This document shows positions 36,755 through 46,401 of a stretch of DNA of 55,899 bases, piece after piece. Every line of letters begins with the position of its first letter. Position 1 is the stretch's first letter. The stretch spans positions 1-55,899 of the forward strand of contig JAUNVM010000003.1 of NCBI GenBank assembly GCA_030537635.1, given 5' to 3'. Position numbers and translations under genes: made by a program. The notes below the pieces were generated by a model. That model saw only the letters and a program-made list of their open reading frames with translations, had not been told where the DNA came from and did no database searches. This DNA is from Flaviflexus sp. (GTDB taxonomy: Bacteria; Actinomycetota; Actinomycetes; Actinomycetales; Actinomycetaceae).

Positions 36755-38225
36755 TACGACACCCCAGCATGCGGCCCCGCCGGCCGAGGCGGCTCCCGCT
36801 GGCCGGCTCACCACCTCCGCCGTCGTCTTCCTCATCATTGCCGCCTCCGCGCCGCTCACCGTGGTGGCCGGTGGCGCCCCCTCGGCCTACGGGGTTTCGG
36901 GGATGATGGGGGCGCCGGTCGGCTACCTCCTCCTCGGCATCGTCCTCGTGTTCTTCACGGTCGGCTATGCGGCCATGTCCCGGCGGATCACGAATGCCGG
37001 CGCCTTCTACGCCTACGTCTCGGCCGGGCTCGGAAAACGGCAGGGCATCGCAGCCTCCTGGCTTGCCCTCATTTCCTACAACGCCATGCAGATCGGCCTG
37101 TACGGCCTGTTTGGCTTCTCCCTGTCCTCGATTCTTGGTCAGTATGGCCTCGAGCTGTCCTGGTGGGTGTGCGCCCTCATCGGCGCCCTCGTGGTCGGCC
37201 TCATGGGGATCTCCCAGATTGACCTCACGGCAAAGATTATTGCCGTGCTCGTCCTTCTGGAGTTCGTGACCGTCATCGGCTTCAACATCGTTGCGCTCAT
37301 CAACCATCCGGAGGCCATTACGGCCGAGCCGTACAGCCCATCGGTCTTCTTCGGGGCGGGCACGGGTACCCTGCTCGCCTTCGGAATCGCGGCCTTCATG
37401 GGCTTCGAATCGGGAACGATCTATTCGGAGGAGGCGAAGGATCCCTCCCGGACCATTCCCCGGGCCACCTACATCGCCATCTCCATTATCGCCCTGTTCT
37501 ACTCCTTCTCGGCCTGGGCGCTCGCCCAGGGAACCGGGAACTCCCAGATCGTTGAGCGCTCGGCCACCGAGGGCCCGGACCTCATGTTCAATATGCTCTC
37601 CGACTTCGGCTTCGCGGTGGCGGCGGACATTGCCAATGTCCTCTTCCTCACCTCGCTATTTGCCGCGCTCATCGCCTTCCACAACACGGTGGCGAGGTAC
37701 GCCATGTCCATGGGCCGCGAGGCGGTCATCCCCCGCTATCTCGGCAAGCAGAACGCCAAGCTGGCCCCGGTGGCCGGCTCGCTCACCCAGTCCGCCCTCG
37801 CCATCGCCCTCATCATTGTCTTCGCGATCTTTGGTCAGGGCCACGAGCTGGGCCCGCTGTTCCCGGTGCTCACCATGTTCACCTGGCTGACGAACGCCGG
37901 GGCCTTCGGCCTCGTCTTCCTCCTCGTCATCACCTCGGCCGCGATCATCGGATACTTCCACCAGCATCCGGCCGATCACGGGACATGGGTGCGCCTCATC
38001 GCCCCCGGGATTGCGGCTGCCGGCCTCATCTACGTCTTCGTCTCCATCCTGCTCAACTTCGATGTCATGATCGGCTCCGATGGCGTGACCCCGCTCGTCG
38101 TGGTCATGCCGGCGCTCATCATCGCCTCCGGCGTCATCGGATGGGCGAGGGGCGAATACCTCAGGCGCTCGCGTCCGGCCGTGTTCGACAACATCGGATC
38201 GGGACATCCCGCACCCATGGACTAA
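36744..38225 (+). CDS. APC-family amino acid/polyamine permease
   Basis: A 493-residue permease with about 12 transmembrane segments, opening with [25 protein letters not shown]. The [23 protein letters not shown] segment is typical of the APC superfamily. It is translationally coupled to the aldehyde dehydrogenase gene, suggesting import of the amine oxidised by the locus. There is no direct evidence for the substrate. Confidence 0.88.
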   Translation: MADNTTPQHAAPPAEAAPAGRLTTSAVVFLIIAASAPLTVVAGGAPSAYGVSGMMGAPVGYLLLGIVLVFFTVGYAAMSRRITNAGAFYAYVSAGLGKRQGIAASWLALISYNAMQIGLYGLFGFSLSSILGQYGLELSWWVCALIGALVVGLMGISQIDLTAKIIAVLVLLEFVTVIGFNIVALINHPEAITAEPYSPSVFFGAGTGTLLAFGIAAFMGFESGTIYSEEAKDPSRTIPRATYIAISIIALFYSFSAWALAQGTGNSQIVERSATEGPDLMFNMLSDFGFAVAADIANVLFLTSLFAALIAFHNTVARYAMSMGREAVIPRYLGKQNAKLAPVAGSLTQSALAIALIIVFAIFGQGHELGPLFPVLTMFTWLTNAGAFGLVFLLVITSAAIIGYFHQHPADHGTWVRLIAPGIAAAGLIYVFVSILLNFDVMIGSDGVTPLVVVMPALIIASGVIGWARGEYLRRSRPAVFDNIGSGHPAPMD

Positions 38226-38292
38226 TCCGCACGCCCACGCATCACTGAGGTGGTGGCCCGCCCCGCCGGGCAGGCCGCCGCCATCATCCCGC

Positions 38293-38322
38293 ACCCGCCC
38301 CGGTTCCCACACCGGGGCGGGT
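38293..38322 (+). terminator. Terminator of the aldehyde dehydrogenase-permease operon
   Basis: A perfect 12-bp inverted repeat (ACCCGCCCCGGT and its complement) with a 6-base loop followed by TTTG, separating the amine locus from the fhaA operon. Confidence 0.78.
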
Positions 38323-38400
38323 TTGCGTAGAATAGGCCTACTCGTGGGGCGAACTCCCCCCGTTGCGGCTGAGGGATCCCGCCGAGGCGCAAACACACAC

Positions 38401-38406
38401 TACAGT
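38401..38406 (+). promoter_or_regulatory. Candidate -10 of the fhaA-pknB operon
   Basis: TACAGT, 35 bp before the fhaA GTG. No clear -35 precedes it. A TAGAAT at 38328-38333, right after the terminator, is an alternative. Confidence 0.35.
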
Positions 38407-38441
38407 GGGGGTAACAACCGCCGATATGAAGGGGGCAGCGC

Positions 38442-39143
38442 GTGAGCGCTTTTGGAAAGTTTGAGCGGGGCGTCGAGAACGTGGTCGCCTCGGTCTTTAA
38501 TCGCGCCTTCCGATCGGACGTCAAGCCCGTCGAGATTGCCTCCGCGATCAACCGGGAGATGGACGAGAATGCCGCGGTGTACGGTCGTGGCCGCACCATC
38601 GCCCCCAACGAGTACACCGTCACGCTGTCCGAATCCGACGTGGAGAAGATTGACCAGTGGGGCCGTCCCGCCCTCGTCAAGGAGCTCATCGAGCACGCGA
38701 TCGAGTACGCCACCAGCCAGGACTATGTCTTCCTCGGCCTGGTGAGCATCGAGTTTCGCGCGGATCCCGAGCAGGGAGAAGGCACCATCAAGGCCTCTTC
38801 CACAACCAGCCGAGGAGTTGTTGCACCAGTGACCACATCCGTTCCGTCCCCGACCAATCCCATCATCGACATTGAGGGCCAACGCTACGTGCTCACCGGC
38901 CCCGTCACGGTCATTGGCCGCGGCTCGGATGCCGATGTCACCGTGGACGACACCGGCGTCTCCCGGCATCACCTCGAGCTGCGGGTCACCCCGCGCGGAG
39001 TCATCGCCACGGATCTCAACTCCACCAACGGCACCTTTGTGGAAGGCAATCGCATCACCGCCGCCACGCTCGTGGATGGCAATACGCTGCAGATCGGCCG
39101 CACCCGCATCATGTTCTGGACCCGCCCGGAGTCGCTGTCATGA
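38442..39143 (+). CDS. fhaA: FHA-domain protein FhaA
   Basis: A 233-residue protein with an N-terminal DUF3662 domain (FERGVENVVASVFNRAFRSDVKPVEIASAINREMD, residues 5-110), a Ser/Thr-rich linker and a C-terminal FHA domain (VIGRGSDADVTVDDTGVSRHHLELR ... DLNSTNGTFVEGN). It reads phosphothreonine marks made by PknB and is linked to peptidoglycan precursor export. The GTG start follows AAGGGGG. The stop overlaps fhaB (ATGA). It is shorter than mycobacterial FhaA because the linker is short. Confidence 0.93.
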   Translation: MSAFGKFERGVENVVASVFNRAFRSDVKPVEIASAINREMDENAAVYGRGRTIAPNEYTVTLSESDVEKIDQWGRPALVKELIEHAIEYATSQDYVFLGLVSIEFRADPEQGEGTIKASSTTSRGVVAPVTTSVPSPTNPIIDIEGQRYVLTGPVTVIGRGSDADVTVDDTGVSRHHLELRVTPRGVIATDLNSTNGTFVEGNRITAATLVDGNTLQIGRTRIMFWTRPESLS

Positions 39144-39625
39144 CCGCCATGGTCGTCACCCTGCTGCGCTTCGGCTTCCTGGCGCTGCTGTGGATCTTCG
39201 TCCTCCTCGTCATCGCCACCTTGCGCCGAGACATTTACGGCGTGCGGGTGACCCGCCGAGACGGCAAGTCCCAGCCGGTGGCCCCCGTGGCCTACGCCGA
39301 GCCGAAGCGGCAGAAGAAGACGGCCTCCTCGGGATCCCCCACCTCCATTGCCGTGGTGGACGGCCCGCTCGTCGGCTCCACGATTCCGCTGACCGGAGCC
39401 ACCATCATTGTCGGACGCAGCCCCGATTGCGCCCTCGTCCTCAACGACTCCTACTCCTCGGCCCGGCACGCCAGATTCTTCCTCTCCGAGGGCACCTGGT
39501 TCATCGAGGACCTCCAGTCCACCAACGGCACCTTTGTTAATGGCAACCAGATCGACCACCCCATTCCCGTCAATAGCGGGGACGAGGTGAGAATCGGCCA
39601 TACGACCTTCGCCCTCAGGCGGTAA
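39140..39625 (+). CDS. fhaB: FHA-domain protein FhaB
   Basis: A 161-residue protein with one N-terminal transmembrane helix (LLRFGFLALLWIFVLLVIATL), a short linker and an FHA domain (IIVGRSPDCALVLNDSYSSARHARFF ... DLQSTNGTFVNGN). FhaB is a PknB-phosphorylated scaffold in cell division and wall synthesis. It overlaps fhaA and is followed 3 bp later by pstP. Confidence 0.93.
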   Translation: MTAMVVTLLRFGFLALLWIFVLLVIATLRRDIYGVRVTRRDGKSQPVAPVAYAEPKRQKKTASSGSPTSIAVVDGPLVGSTIPLTGATIIVGRSPDCALVLNDSYSSARHARFFLSEGTWFIEDLQSTNGTFVNGNQIDHPIPVNSGDEVRIGHTTFALRR

Positions 39626-39628
39626 CAC

Positions 39629-40984
39629 ATGTCAGTGCAGATCAGGTACGCGGCCCGCTCCGATGTGGGGGCGGTGCGCAAGCAGAACCAGGATGCGGGG
39701 TATGCGAGCGGACATCTGCTCGTCCTCGCGGACGGTATGGGAGGCGCCGCGGGCGGCGATGTCGCCTCCTCGGTCACCGTTGGTCACCTCGCCGAGCTTG
39801 ACGAGGTGCATCGCGCCGATGATCTCCTTCCCCTGCTCAAGGCCGCGGTGACGGATGCTCATGATCATCTCGTCGAGCTGGCCCGGGAAGATCCCAAGCT
39901 CGCCGGCCTCGGCACCACCTGCATCGCCATTCTTCGCTCCTCCAATAAGCTCGCCATGGTCCATATTGGCGATTCACGCGCCTATCTGCTGCGCGGTGAT
40001 CACCTCATCCAGGTGACGAAGGATCACACCCTCGTCCAGTACCTGCTCGACCACGGCAATATCACCCCCGAGCAGGCCGAGAACCATCCCCGCAAGAACG
40101 TCATCATGCGGGCACTGGGGGACACCGAGGGCGGAGTCGAGCTCGATGAATCCATGCGCGAGGCCGTCATTGGGGACCGCTGGCTGCTGTGCTCCGATGG
40201 CCTGTTCGGCGTCGTCTCCAATGACACCATCGCCCACACCCTCGCCACCATCGATGATCTCGAGGCCTGCGCCGATGAACTCATCGACCTGGCCCTGGCC
40301 GCCGGTGCCCCCGACAATGTCACCGTCGTCCTCGCCGACATCGTTGACGACCGGGATCTCACCGCCGCCACGGTCACGCCGCAAGCCCCGGTCATTGTCG
40401 GCTCTGCCGAGGAAAATCCCCGCCCCTCCCGGGGCCGGGGGGCGGCCGCCCGCGCCGCGGCCCTGCGCGCCCACGAAGACACCGCGACCGCGGAGCTTCC
40501 CGCCTTTGCCCCACCGCAGCGCAAGCGCCGCTGGCCCGCTATCCTCGGCGCCGTCCTCGGCATCGTTCTCCTCGTCACCGGCGGCCTCTTCGCCGGCTGG
40601 GTATGGACGAAATCCCAGTATTACGTCTACGTGGCCAACGGCAATATCGGCATCTACCAGGGCATTCCCCAGGCGCTCGGGCCGATCGAACTATCGCGCC
40701 TCAAGGAACGCACCGATGTCCCCATCGAGGATCTCAACGAGACGGCGCGGGCCCGGCTCGAACAGCCGGTCACTCGCTCCTCCTACGAGGAGGCCACCCG
40801 GTTCGTCACCGAGCTGAAGAACGAGTACTCGAGGGAACGCGAACAGCGGGACCGCGAGGAGGTACGCCGCGAGCGCCAAAACCGCACGGAGGAGATGCGG
40901 AAGAAGGCCGAATCCACGGTCGATCCGAGCGCCGATCCGGCCAAGGAGCCCTCCGATGGGGCAACCGGGCGGGATGATCAATGA
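39629..40984 (+). CDS. pstP: PP2C-type Ser/Thr phosphatase PstP
   Basis: A 451-residue protein with an N-terminal PP2C domain (residues 1-240; metal motifs RKQNQDAGY, LADGMGGAAGGD, GLGTTCIAIL, IGDSRAYLLR, APDNVTVVLAD), an Ala/Pro linker, a transmembrane helix (AILGAVLGIVLLVTGGLFAG, about 305-325) and an extracytoplasmic region ending in a charged coiled coil. It reverses PknB phosphorylation. The stop overlaps rodA (ATGA). Confidence 0.95.
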   Translation: MSVQIRYAARSDVGAVRKQNQDAGYASGHLLVLADGMGGAAGGDVASSVTVGHLAELDEVHRADDLLPLLKAAVTDAHDHLVELAREDPKLAGLGTTCIAILRSSNKLAMVHIGDSRAYLLRGDHLIQVTKDHTLVQYLLDHGNITPEQAENHPRKNVIMRALGDTEGGVELDESMREAVIGDRWLLCSDGLFGVVSNDTIAHTLATIDDLEACADELIDLALAAGAPDNVTVVLADIVDDRDLTAATVTPQAPVIVGSAEENPRPSRGRGAAARAAALRAHEDTATAELPAFAPPQRKRRWPAILGAVLGIVLLVTGGLFAGWVWTKSQYYVYVANGNIGIYQGIPQALGPIELSRLKERTDVPIEDLNETARARLEQPVTRSSYEEATRFVTELKNEYSREREQRDREEVRRERQNRTEEMRKKAESTVDPSADPAKEPSDGATGRDDQ

Positions 40985-42642
40985 CCACGGTGACCCACCA
41001 GCACGCCTCCCCGGGCCGCCTGCCGGAGCTCGCCCTGTCGATCCTTGCCCTCGGCATTGGTCTGCTCATCTACATTCTCAGCCGCGGTGAAGTTCCCGCC
41101 GATTTTGCCAAGACCGCCGCGGTTTTTGGGGCCACCGCGCTCATCGGTCACCTTCTCATTCGCGTGGCCGCCCCCTATGCCGATCCGGTGCTTTATCCCA
41201 CCGTCATCGTCATTAACGGGATCAGCCTCGCCGTGCTGCACCGCCTGGATCCTAAGGATGCGGCAAGCCAGAGCCTGTATACGATCATGGGCGTCATCGT
41301 CGCCATTGTCGTTCTCTTTGCCGTCCAGGATCACCGGACCCTGCGCCGGTTCACCTACACCTCCCTCGTCGTTGGCATTCTGCTGCTTCTTATGCCGCTG
41401 CTGCCGGTTATTGGCCGGGAGATTTACGGGGCCCGGATCTGGATTCGCCTCGGCCCGCTGACCGCCCAGCCGGCGGAGCTCGCCAAGATCATCCTCGCCG
41501 TGTTCTTCGCCGGATACCTCGTTGTCAACCGGGATAATCTCGCCCTGGCCGGGCGGAAGGTCCTCGGCCTGCAGCTGCCCCGGCTGCGGCACTTCGCCCC
41601 GCTCGTTGTGGCCTGGGTCGCCTGCCTTGCCGTCCTTGTCGGCCAGAAGGATCTCGGCACCGCGGTGCTCTTCTTCGGCCTGTTCGTCTCCATGCTGTAC
41701 GTGGCCACCGACCGGTTGAGCTGGATGATTATTGGGGCGGTTCTTGCCGGTGCGGGTGGATTCGCGGCGGTGAAGATGTTTCCGCACGTCATGGCCCGCT
41801 TCCACGTGTGGCTGCACGCCATGGAGCCGGCCGTCTACGAGGCTAAGCACGGCTCCTATCAGGTGGTTCAGGCGCACTTTGGCATGGCGGCGGGAGGCCT
41901 GCTCGGCACCGGGCTCGGCGAGGGCACCCCGGGGGTGGTTCCTCAGGCGAACTCCGACTTCATCATCTCCACGATCGGCGAGGAGCTGGGCATGGCAACC
42001 GTGTTTGCCATCCTCTGCCTCTATCTCGTCCTCGTTATTCGCGGCCTGCGCACCGCTTCCTACGTGCGCGATGGATTCGGCAAGCTGCTGGCTGCGGGAC
42101 TGTCCTTCACCATCGCCCTGCAGGTCTTCGTCGTCGTTGGCGGGGTCACCCGCCTCATTCCGCTCACCGGCCTCACCCTGCCTTTCCTTGCCAAGGGCGG
42201 CTCTTCGCTGCTGTGCAACTGGCTCGTGCTCGGCCTGCTGCTGCGGATCTCCAATGCTGCGCGGCGCCCGCAGGGCCGGGCCGCCGAGCCGCTCCCGCCC
42301 GCCTGGGAGGACATCGATGAGGCCGATGACAGCGATGAGCAGGTGGTCGAGGAAGCCCACCGCGATCGCCCGGGCCACGATGTTCCCCGCTGGTCCTCCA
42401 GTGCCTCGCGGCGCGTAACCGCCGGCGGGAGCGCCCCGGGTGGCGCCGCTGCCGGAACCATTGGTGGGACCGCGGGTGATGTGGCGGGAGCTGCGGAGAC
42501 AGAAGCCTCGCGCGCCGACGGCCCCACCGAACTGGCGGGCCCGCCTCGCGCGGACGAGGCGGATGCGGGACGCGCCGATCAACGGCGCGATGATGACTGG
42601 GATGACGATGATCGTCCCACGGAGGCGGTGCGGATTCGATGA
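40981..42642 (+). CDS. rodA: SEDS-family peptidoglycan glycosyltransferase FtsW/RodA
   Basis: A 553-residue SEDS protein with about 11 transmembrane helices (residues 1-430). Signatures are GARIWIRLGPLTAQPAELAKI, QKDLGTAVLFFG, GSYQVVQAHFGMAAGGLLGTGLGEGTPG and FLAKGGSSLL. It polymerises lipid II into glycan strands with the partner transpeptidase encoded next. A cytoplasmic tail of about 110 residues, rich in Ala, Gly, Asp and Arg, is unusually long and may be a PknB target. It overlaps both neighbours. Confidence 0.94.
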   Translation: MTTVTHQHASPGRLPELALSILALGIGLLIYILSRGEVPADFAKTAAVFGATALIGHLLIRVAAPYADPVLYPTVIVINGISLAVLHRLDPKDAASQSLYTIMGVIVAIVVLFAVQDHRTLRRFTYTSLVVGILLLLMPLLPVIGREIYGARIWIRLGPLTAQPAELAKIILAVFFAGYLVVNRDNLALAGRKVLGLQLPRLRHFAPLVVAWVACLAVLVGQKDLGTAVLFFGLFVSMLYVATDRLSWMIIGAVLAGAGGFAAVKMFPHVMARFHVWLHAMEPAVYEAKHGSYQVVQAHFGMAAGGLLGTGLGEGTPGVVPQANSDFIISTIGEELGMATVFAILCLYLVLVIRGLRTASYVRDGFGKLLAAGLSFTIALQVFVVVGGVTRLIPLTGLTLPFLAKGGSSLLCNWLVLGLLLRISNAARRPQGRAAEPLPPAWEDIDEADDSDEQVVEEAHRDRPGHDVPRWSSSASRRVTAGGSAPGGAAAGTIGGTAGDVAGAAETEASRADGPTELAGPPRADEADAGRADQRRDDDWDDDDRPTEAVRIR

Positions 42643-44099
42643 ACCAGCCAATTCGCCGGCTCACAGCGGTTGTCTTCCTCATGTTCGTGATGATCATGGC
42701 CTCGGTGACCATGGTGCAGTTCGTGCGGGCCCCGGAGCTCAATGCCGATTCGCGCAATGCTCGAATCATCAACCGGGAATATACTCGCGAACGCGGACCC
42801 ATCATTGCCGGGGATAAGCGGATCGTCACCTCCGAGGACACCGGGGAGCGGCCCTATCGCTACCGCCGGGTCTACCACGAGGGGCCGGCCTACGCTCACA
42901 TTACCGGCTACTTCTCCCGCACCGCCTACGCCAAGACGGGCCTGGAAAAGGCCGAGGATTCGGTGCTGTCCGGATTTGATGACTCCCTCGCCCTCAACCA
43001 GCTGAAGAAGACCCTCACCGGGCAGACCCCGGCCGGCGGCGGTGTGGAACTCACCATCGATCCGAAGCTGCAGCACGCCGCCATCGACGCGCTTGATGGC
43101 CAGAAGGGCGCGATTGTGGCGCTCGAACCGGCCAGCGGCAAGATCCTCGCCATGGTGTCCAATCCGAGCTTTGATCCCAATGTGCTGGTCTCTCCCAGCC
43201 GGGAGGAACTCACCGAGATCTTTGGCTCCCTCGAGCAGGATCCGAACAAGCCGCTGCTCAACCGCGCGATTGGCGATGAGCTGTATGTGCCCGGATCGGT
43301 CTTCAAGCTCATCACCGCAACGGCGATGCTCGAGGCGGGAGACACGCCCGACACTCTCATCGAGGCCCCCACCCAGTACGTGCCCGAGGGCACCTCGCAT
43401 CCGATCAATAATCCGGCCAAGCGTGCCTGCGGGGATGGTTCGGGCCGCGTTCCGCTGCGGGCCGCTCTCGCCCAGTCCTGCAACACCCCGTTCGCGATTG
43501 CCGCCATCAACCTCGGCCAGGAGACCATGGCCGAGCAGGCCGAAAAGTTTGGCTTCGACGCCGATCTCAAGATCCCGCTGTCCGTCCGCAATTCGGTTTT
43601 CCCCGAGACGAAGAGCCCGGCCGAGCTCGCCATGAGCGGCTTTGGCCAGTTCGATGTTCGGGTGAGCCCCTTGCAGATGGCGATGGTGGGGGCGGCCATC
43701 GCCAACGACGGGGAGCTCATGACCCCCTATCTCGTCGACCGCACCGTCACCGCGGATCTCGACATCATCTCCACGACGAAGCCCTCCGTGCTCTCCGAAC
43801 CCATGAGCGCCGAGAGCGCCGCCGAGCTCACCGACATGATGGTCGGCGTGGTCAACAATGGCACCGGCCATCGGGCCCAGCTGCCGAACGTCCAGGTGGC
43901 CGGAAAGACCGGCACCGCCGAAATTTCAGACACAATCCCCCCGCACGCCTGGTTCGTGGGTTTCGCACCTGCGGACAATCCCGAGATAGTCGTTGCCGTC
44001 ATGGTAGAAAATGGAGGAAAGGTGGGCTTTGGTGCCGACGGCGGATCCCTTGCCGCGCCCATGGCTTCCGCGATCATCCAGACGGCTCTGGCACACTAG
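42639..44099 (+). CDS. pbpA: Penicillin-binding protein (class B transpeptidase, PbpA)
   Basis: A 486-residue bitopic protein: short cytoplasmic tail, transmembrane helix (AVVFLMFVMIMASVTMVQFV) and a transpeptidase domain with SxxK (GSVFKLITA), SxN (QSCNTPFA) and KTG (AGKTGTAEI). It cross-links peptidoglycan made by RodA. The ATG overlaps the rodA stop. The short N-terminal dimerisation region matches mycobacterial PbpA. Confidence 0.94.
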   Translation: MNQPIRRLTAVVFLMFVMIMASVTMVQFVRAPELNADSRNARIINREYTRERGPIIAGDKRIVTSEDTGERPYRYRRVYHEGPAYAHITGYFSRTAYAKTGLEKAEDSVLSGFDDSLALNQLKKTLTGQTPAGGGVELTIDPKLQHAAIDALDGQKGAIVALEPASGKILAMVSNPSFDPNVLVSPSREELTEIFGSLEQDPNKPLLNRAIGDELYVPGSVFKLITATAMLEAGDTPDTLIEAPTQYVPEGTSHPINNPAKRACGDGSGRVPLRAALAQSCNTPFAIAAINLGQETMAEQAEKFGFDADLKIPLSVRNSVFPETKSPAELAMSGFGQFDVRVSPLQMAMVGAAIANDGELMTPYLVDRTVTADLDIISTTKPSVLSEPMSAESAAELTDMMVGVVNNGTGHRAQLPNVQVAGKTGTAEISDTIPPHAWFVGFAPADNPEIVVAVMVENGGKVGFGADGGSLAAPMASAIIQTALAH

Positions 44100-44121
44100 G
44101 GTAAGAAGAAGGGAACGACCA

Positions 44122-45945
44122 GTGGATCAACTACCCCGCATGCTTGCCGGCCGCTACGAAATCGGCCGGCTCATCGGGCGCGGCGGCATGGCCCAGGTAC
44201 ATATCGGCTACGACACGAGGCTTTCGCGCACCGTGGCCGTCAAGGTGCTCCGCTCCGACATGGCAACCGACCCCACCTTCCTCGGCCGCTTTAGGCGCGA
44301 AGCCCAATCCGTGGCCGCGCTCAACCACCCCGCCATCGTCGCCGTCTACGACACCGGGGACGAGGAGATCGGCACGCCCAGCGGCAAGGTGAATCTCCCG
44401 TTCATCGTCATGGAGTACGTCAACGGCCGCACCGTTCACGACCTGCTCTCCTCCGGCGATCCCATTCCCATCGACGAGGCCGCCCACATCACCGCCGGCG
44501 TGCTCTCCGCCCTGGAATACTCCCACCGCGAGGGAATCATCCACCGGGACATCAAGCCCGGCAACATCATGCTCACCCCCGAGGGCCAGGTGAAGGTCAT
44601 GGACTTCGGGATTGCCCGGGCCATGGCCGATGCTCAGTCATCGATGACCCAGACCAACACCGTGGTCGGCACCGCCCAATACCTCTCCCCCGAGCAGGCT
44701 CGCGGCGAACGCGTGGATGCTCGATCGGACCTGTACTCCACCGGCTGCCTGCTCTACGAGATGCTGACGGGCCGTCCGCCCTTCACCGGGGATTCTGCCC
44801 TCGCCGTCGCCTACCAGCACGTCTCGGAGGCCCCCAAGCCCCCGAGCCAGCTCACCGGAGACGTTCCCGAGGCCCTCGACCGGGTCATCATGAAGTCCCT
44901 CGCCAAGGATCGCGAGGACCGCTACCAGGATGCTGCCGAGTTCCGCTCCGATCTTCTTGCCGCAGCCCGTGGCCAGCAGGTTGCCGCCCCGGCAACCGCC
45001 GCCTACGCCGTTCCGGCCGCCGTCGCCCCCACCCAGCAGGCCACGATGGCCGCACCCGCCTACGCGGCACCCAATCCGCCGACGGGAGAGTATCGCCCAC
45101 CGGCCACCGGAGAATATCCGGTCGAGCCCCAGCGCAAGTCCACCGCCTGGCTGTGGGCCGTCATCGTCCTCCTCATTGCCGCCCTCGCCTTCGTCGGCTA
45201 CCGGGTGTTCTTCGTGGAGGAGCCGGAGCCGGAGCCCACCGAAACCACGGTCATGGTGACGGTACCCGATCTCACCGGCCTCACCCAGCGGGAGGCCACC
45301 ACCCAGCTCGAAGAGCTCAAGCTCAAGCCCAACATTGACGAGCCTGTCGAATCTGACGAGATCGAGGCCGGCATCTTCGTCGAATCCGATCCGCCGGCCG
45401 GAACCGAGGTGGAAGAGGGCGCAACCGTCACCCTCCGCTTCTCCTCCGGCGTTGGCGAGGTTGAGGTTCCCGACGTCATTGGCATGACCGCGCAGCAGGC
45501 CCGCACCACCATCGAGGGAGCCGGCCTCGTGTGGGGTGACGCCACCTTCGTCGACAATGAGCCGGATTCCAAGAAGGACGAGATTGTCACCTCGGATCCG
45601 CCGGCGGGAACCAAGGTAGCCAAGGGCTCGAAGGTGAACGTCCAGATCTTCTCCGGCAACATCGAAGTGCCCAACGTCGTCGGGCTCACCGTTGAGGAGG
45701 CCATCGCCGAACTCAACCGGCTGAGCTTCAGCTACCGCCTCGAAACCGAGGAGACGGCGGACTACTCCGAGCACACCATCATTCGGCAGAACTATCCCGA
45801 GGGAACGATCCTCGCGCCCGGTGCCTCCATTGTCATCACCGAGGCGATCGCTCCCCCGCCCGAGCCCTCGGTCGAGCCCACCCCGCCACCCGAGCCTTCC
45901 GAGGAACCCTCCGAAGAACCCAGCGAGGACGGCGACGACACTTAA
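44122..45945 (+). CDS. pknB: Ser/Thr protein kinase PknB with three PASTA domains
   Basis: A 607-residue transmembrane kinase. The kinase domain (about 10-275) has IGRGGMAQVH, AVKVLRSD, IIHRDIKPGNIML and MDFGIARAMAD; a Pro/Ala linker and a transmembrane helix (LWAVIVLLIAALAFVGYRVF, about 340) follow. Three PASTA repeats (VPDLTGLT, VPDVIGMT, VPNVVGLT) sense muropeptides, then a Pro/Glu-rich tail. The GTG at 44122 follows AGAAGGG. The companion kinase gene pknA, present at this position in mycobacteria, is absent. Confidence 0.95.
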   Translation: MDQLPRMLAGRYEIGRLIGRGGMAQVHIGYDTRLSRTVAVKVLRSDMATDPTFLGRFRREAQSVAALNHPAIVAVYDTGDEEIGTPSGKVNLPFIVMEYVNGRTVHDLLSSGDPIPIDEAAHITAGVLSALEYSHREGIIHRDIKPGNIMLTPEGQVKVMDFGIARAMADAQSSMTQTNTVVGTAQYLSPEQARGERVDARSDLYSTGCLLYEMLTGRPPFTGDSALAVAYQHVSEAPKPPSQLTGDVPEALDRVIMKSLAKDREDRYQDAAEFRSDLLAAARGQQVAAPATAAYAVPAAVAPTQQATMAAPAYAAPNPPTGEYRPPATGEYPVEPQRKSTAWLWAVIVLLIAALAFVGYRVFFVEEPEPEPTETTVMVTVPDLTGLTQREATTQLEELKLKPNIDEPVESDEIEAGIFVESDPPAGTEVEEGATVTLRFSSGVGEVEVPDVIGMTAQQARTTIEGAGLVWGDATFVDNEPDSKKDEIVTSDPPAGTKVAKGSKVNVQIFSGNIEVPNVVGLTVEEAIAELNRLSFSYRLETEETADYSEHTIIRQNYPEGTILAPGASIVITEAIAPPPEPSVEPTPPPEPSEEPSEEPSEDGDDT

Positions 45946-45964
45946 GTCCGCCACTCCCAAGCAC

Positions 45965-45992
45965 AGTGTGGGGCCCAGATGGGCCCCACACT
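45965..45992 (+). terminator. pknB operon terminator
   Basis: A perfect 12-bp inverted repeat (AGTGTGGGGCCC and its complement) with an AGAT loop, 20 bp after the pknB stop. Confidence 0.78.
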
Positions 45993-46086
45993 CATATCCG
46001 GAGCCAGCGGGCCGGCCCGGGCCTTGATGGAGTACCGACCATTTCTGCCTGTGGTCGGGGGTAGCTGCGGGCCGCATTTCGGGTAC

Positions 46087-46118
46087 GCGCGTTATCCGGG
46101 CCCGCGCGTTATCCGGGC
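46087..46118. repeat. Two tandem copies of a 15-bp word
   Basis: GCGCGTTATCCGGGC occurs at 46087-46101 and 46104-46118, a 17-bp period. It lies in the otherwise featureless 280-bp gap between the pknB terminator and the pabA remnant. No function is evident. Confidence 0.6.
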
Positions 46119-46272
46119 ACGTCAAGCCTGGTGATCCGTTTTGGCGCGGCTCAAGGAGCGGGCGGTGAGACCATGACGCAGCTGGGATCGCGACGTTGAG
46201 TACCCCACCCGGCCTCTTGGCTGGCGTGGGACCGGGGCCTTGGGGCTGGGCTCGGGTTGGTGTCGGACGGCG

Positions 46273-46401
46273 TCAGCGCTCGATGAGCGGGCGGAGGCCC
46301 TCGGAGCGCTTCACGGCGTCGGTGATGCCGGTGAGGGCGAGCCAGTTGGCGAGCATGCGGTGCCCGCCTTGGGTGAGGACGGCCTCGGGATGGAACTGGA
46401 C
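46273..46401 (-). pseudogene. Detached 3' end of pabA (42 codons)
   Basis: The minus strand encodes a PabA tail (VQFHPEAVLTQGGHRMLANW ... LIER, stop) nearly identical to the end of the intact pabA at 53406. Only two regions differ in protein: LSP versus LRP, and the last two residues. The fragment starts abruptly at the conserved Gln-Phe-His-Pro-Glu triad and has no upstream pabA sequence. It lies on the pknB side, where the pabA end would have been before the intervening block arrived. Confidence 0.85.
46282..46401. repeat. Left copy of the 120-bp direct repeat flanking the island
   Basis: These 120 bp match 53415-53534 at 117 positions without gaps, in the same orientation. Beyond both ends the similarity stops abruptly on the inner side. 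Confidence 0.9.
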
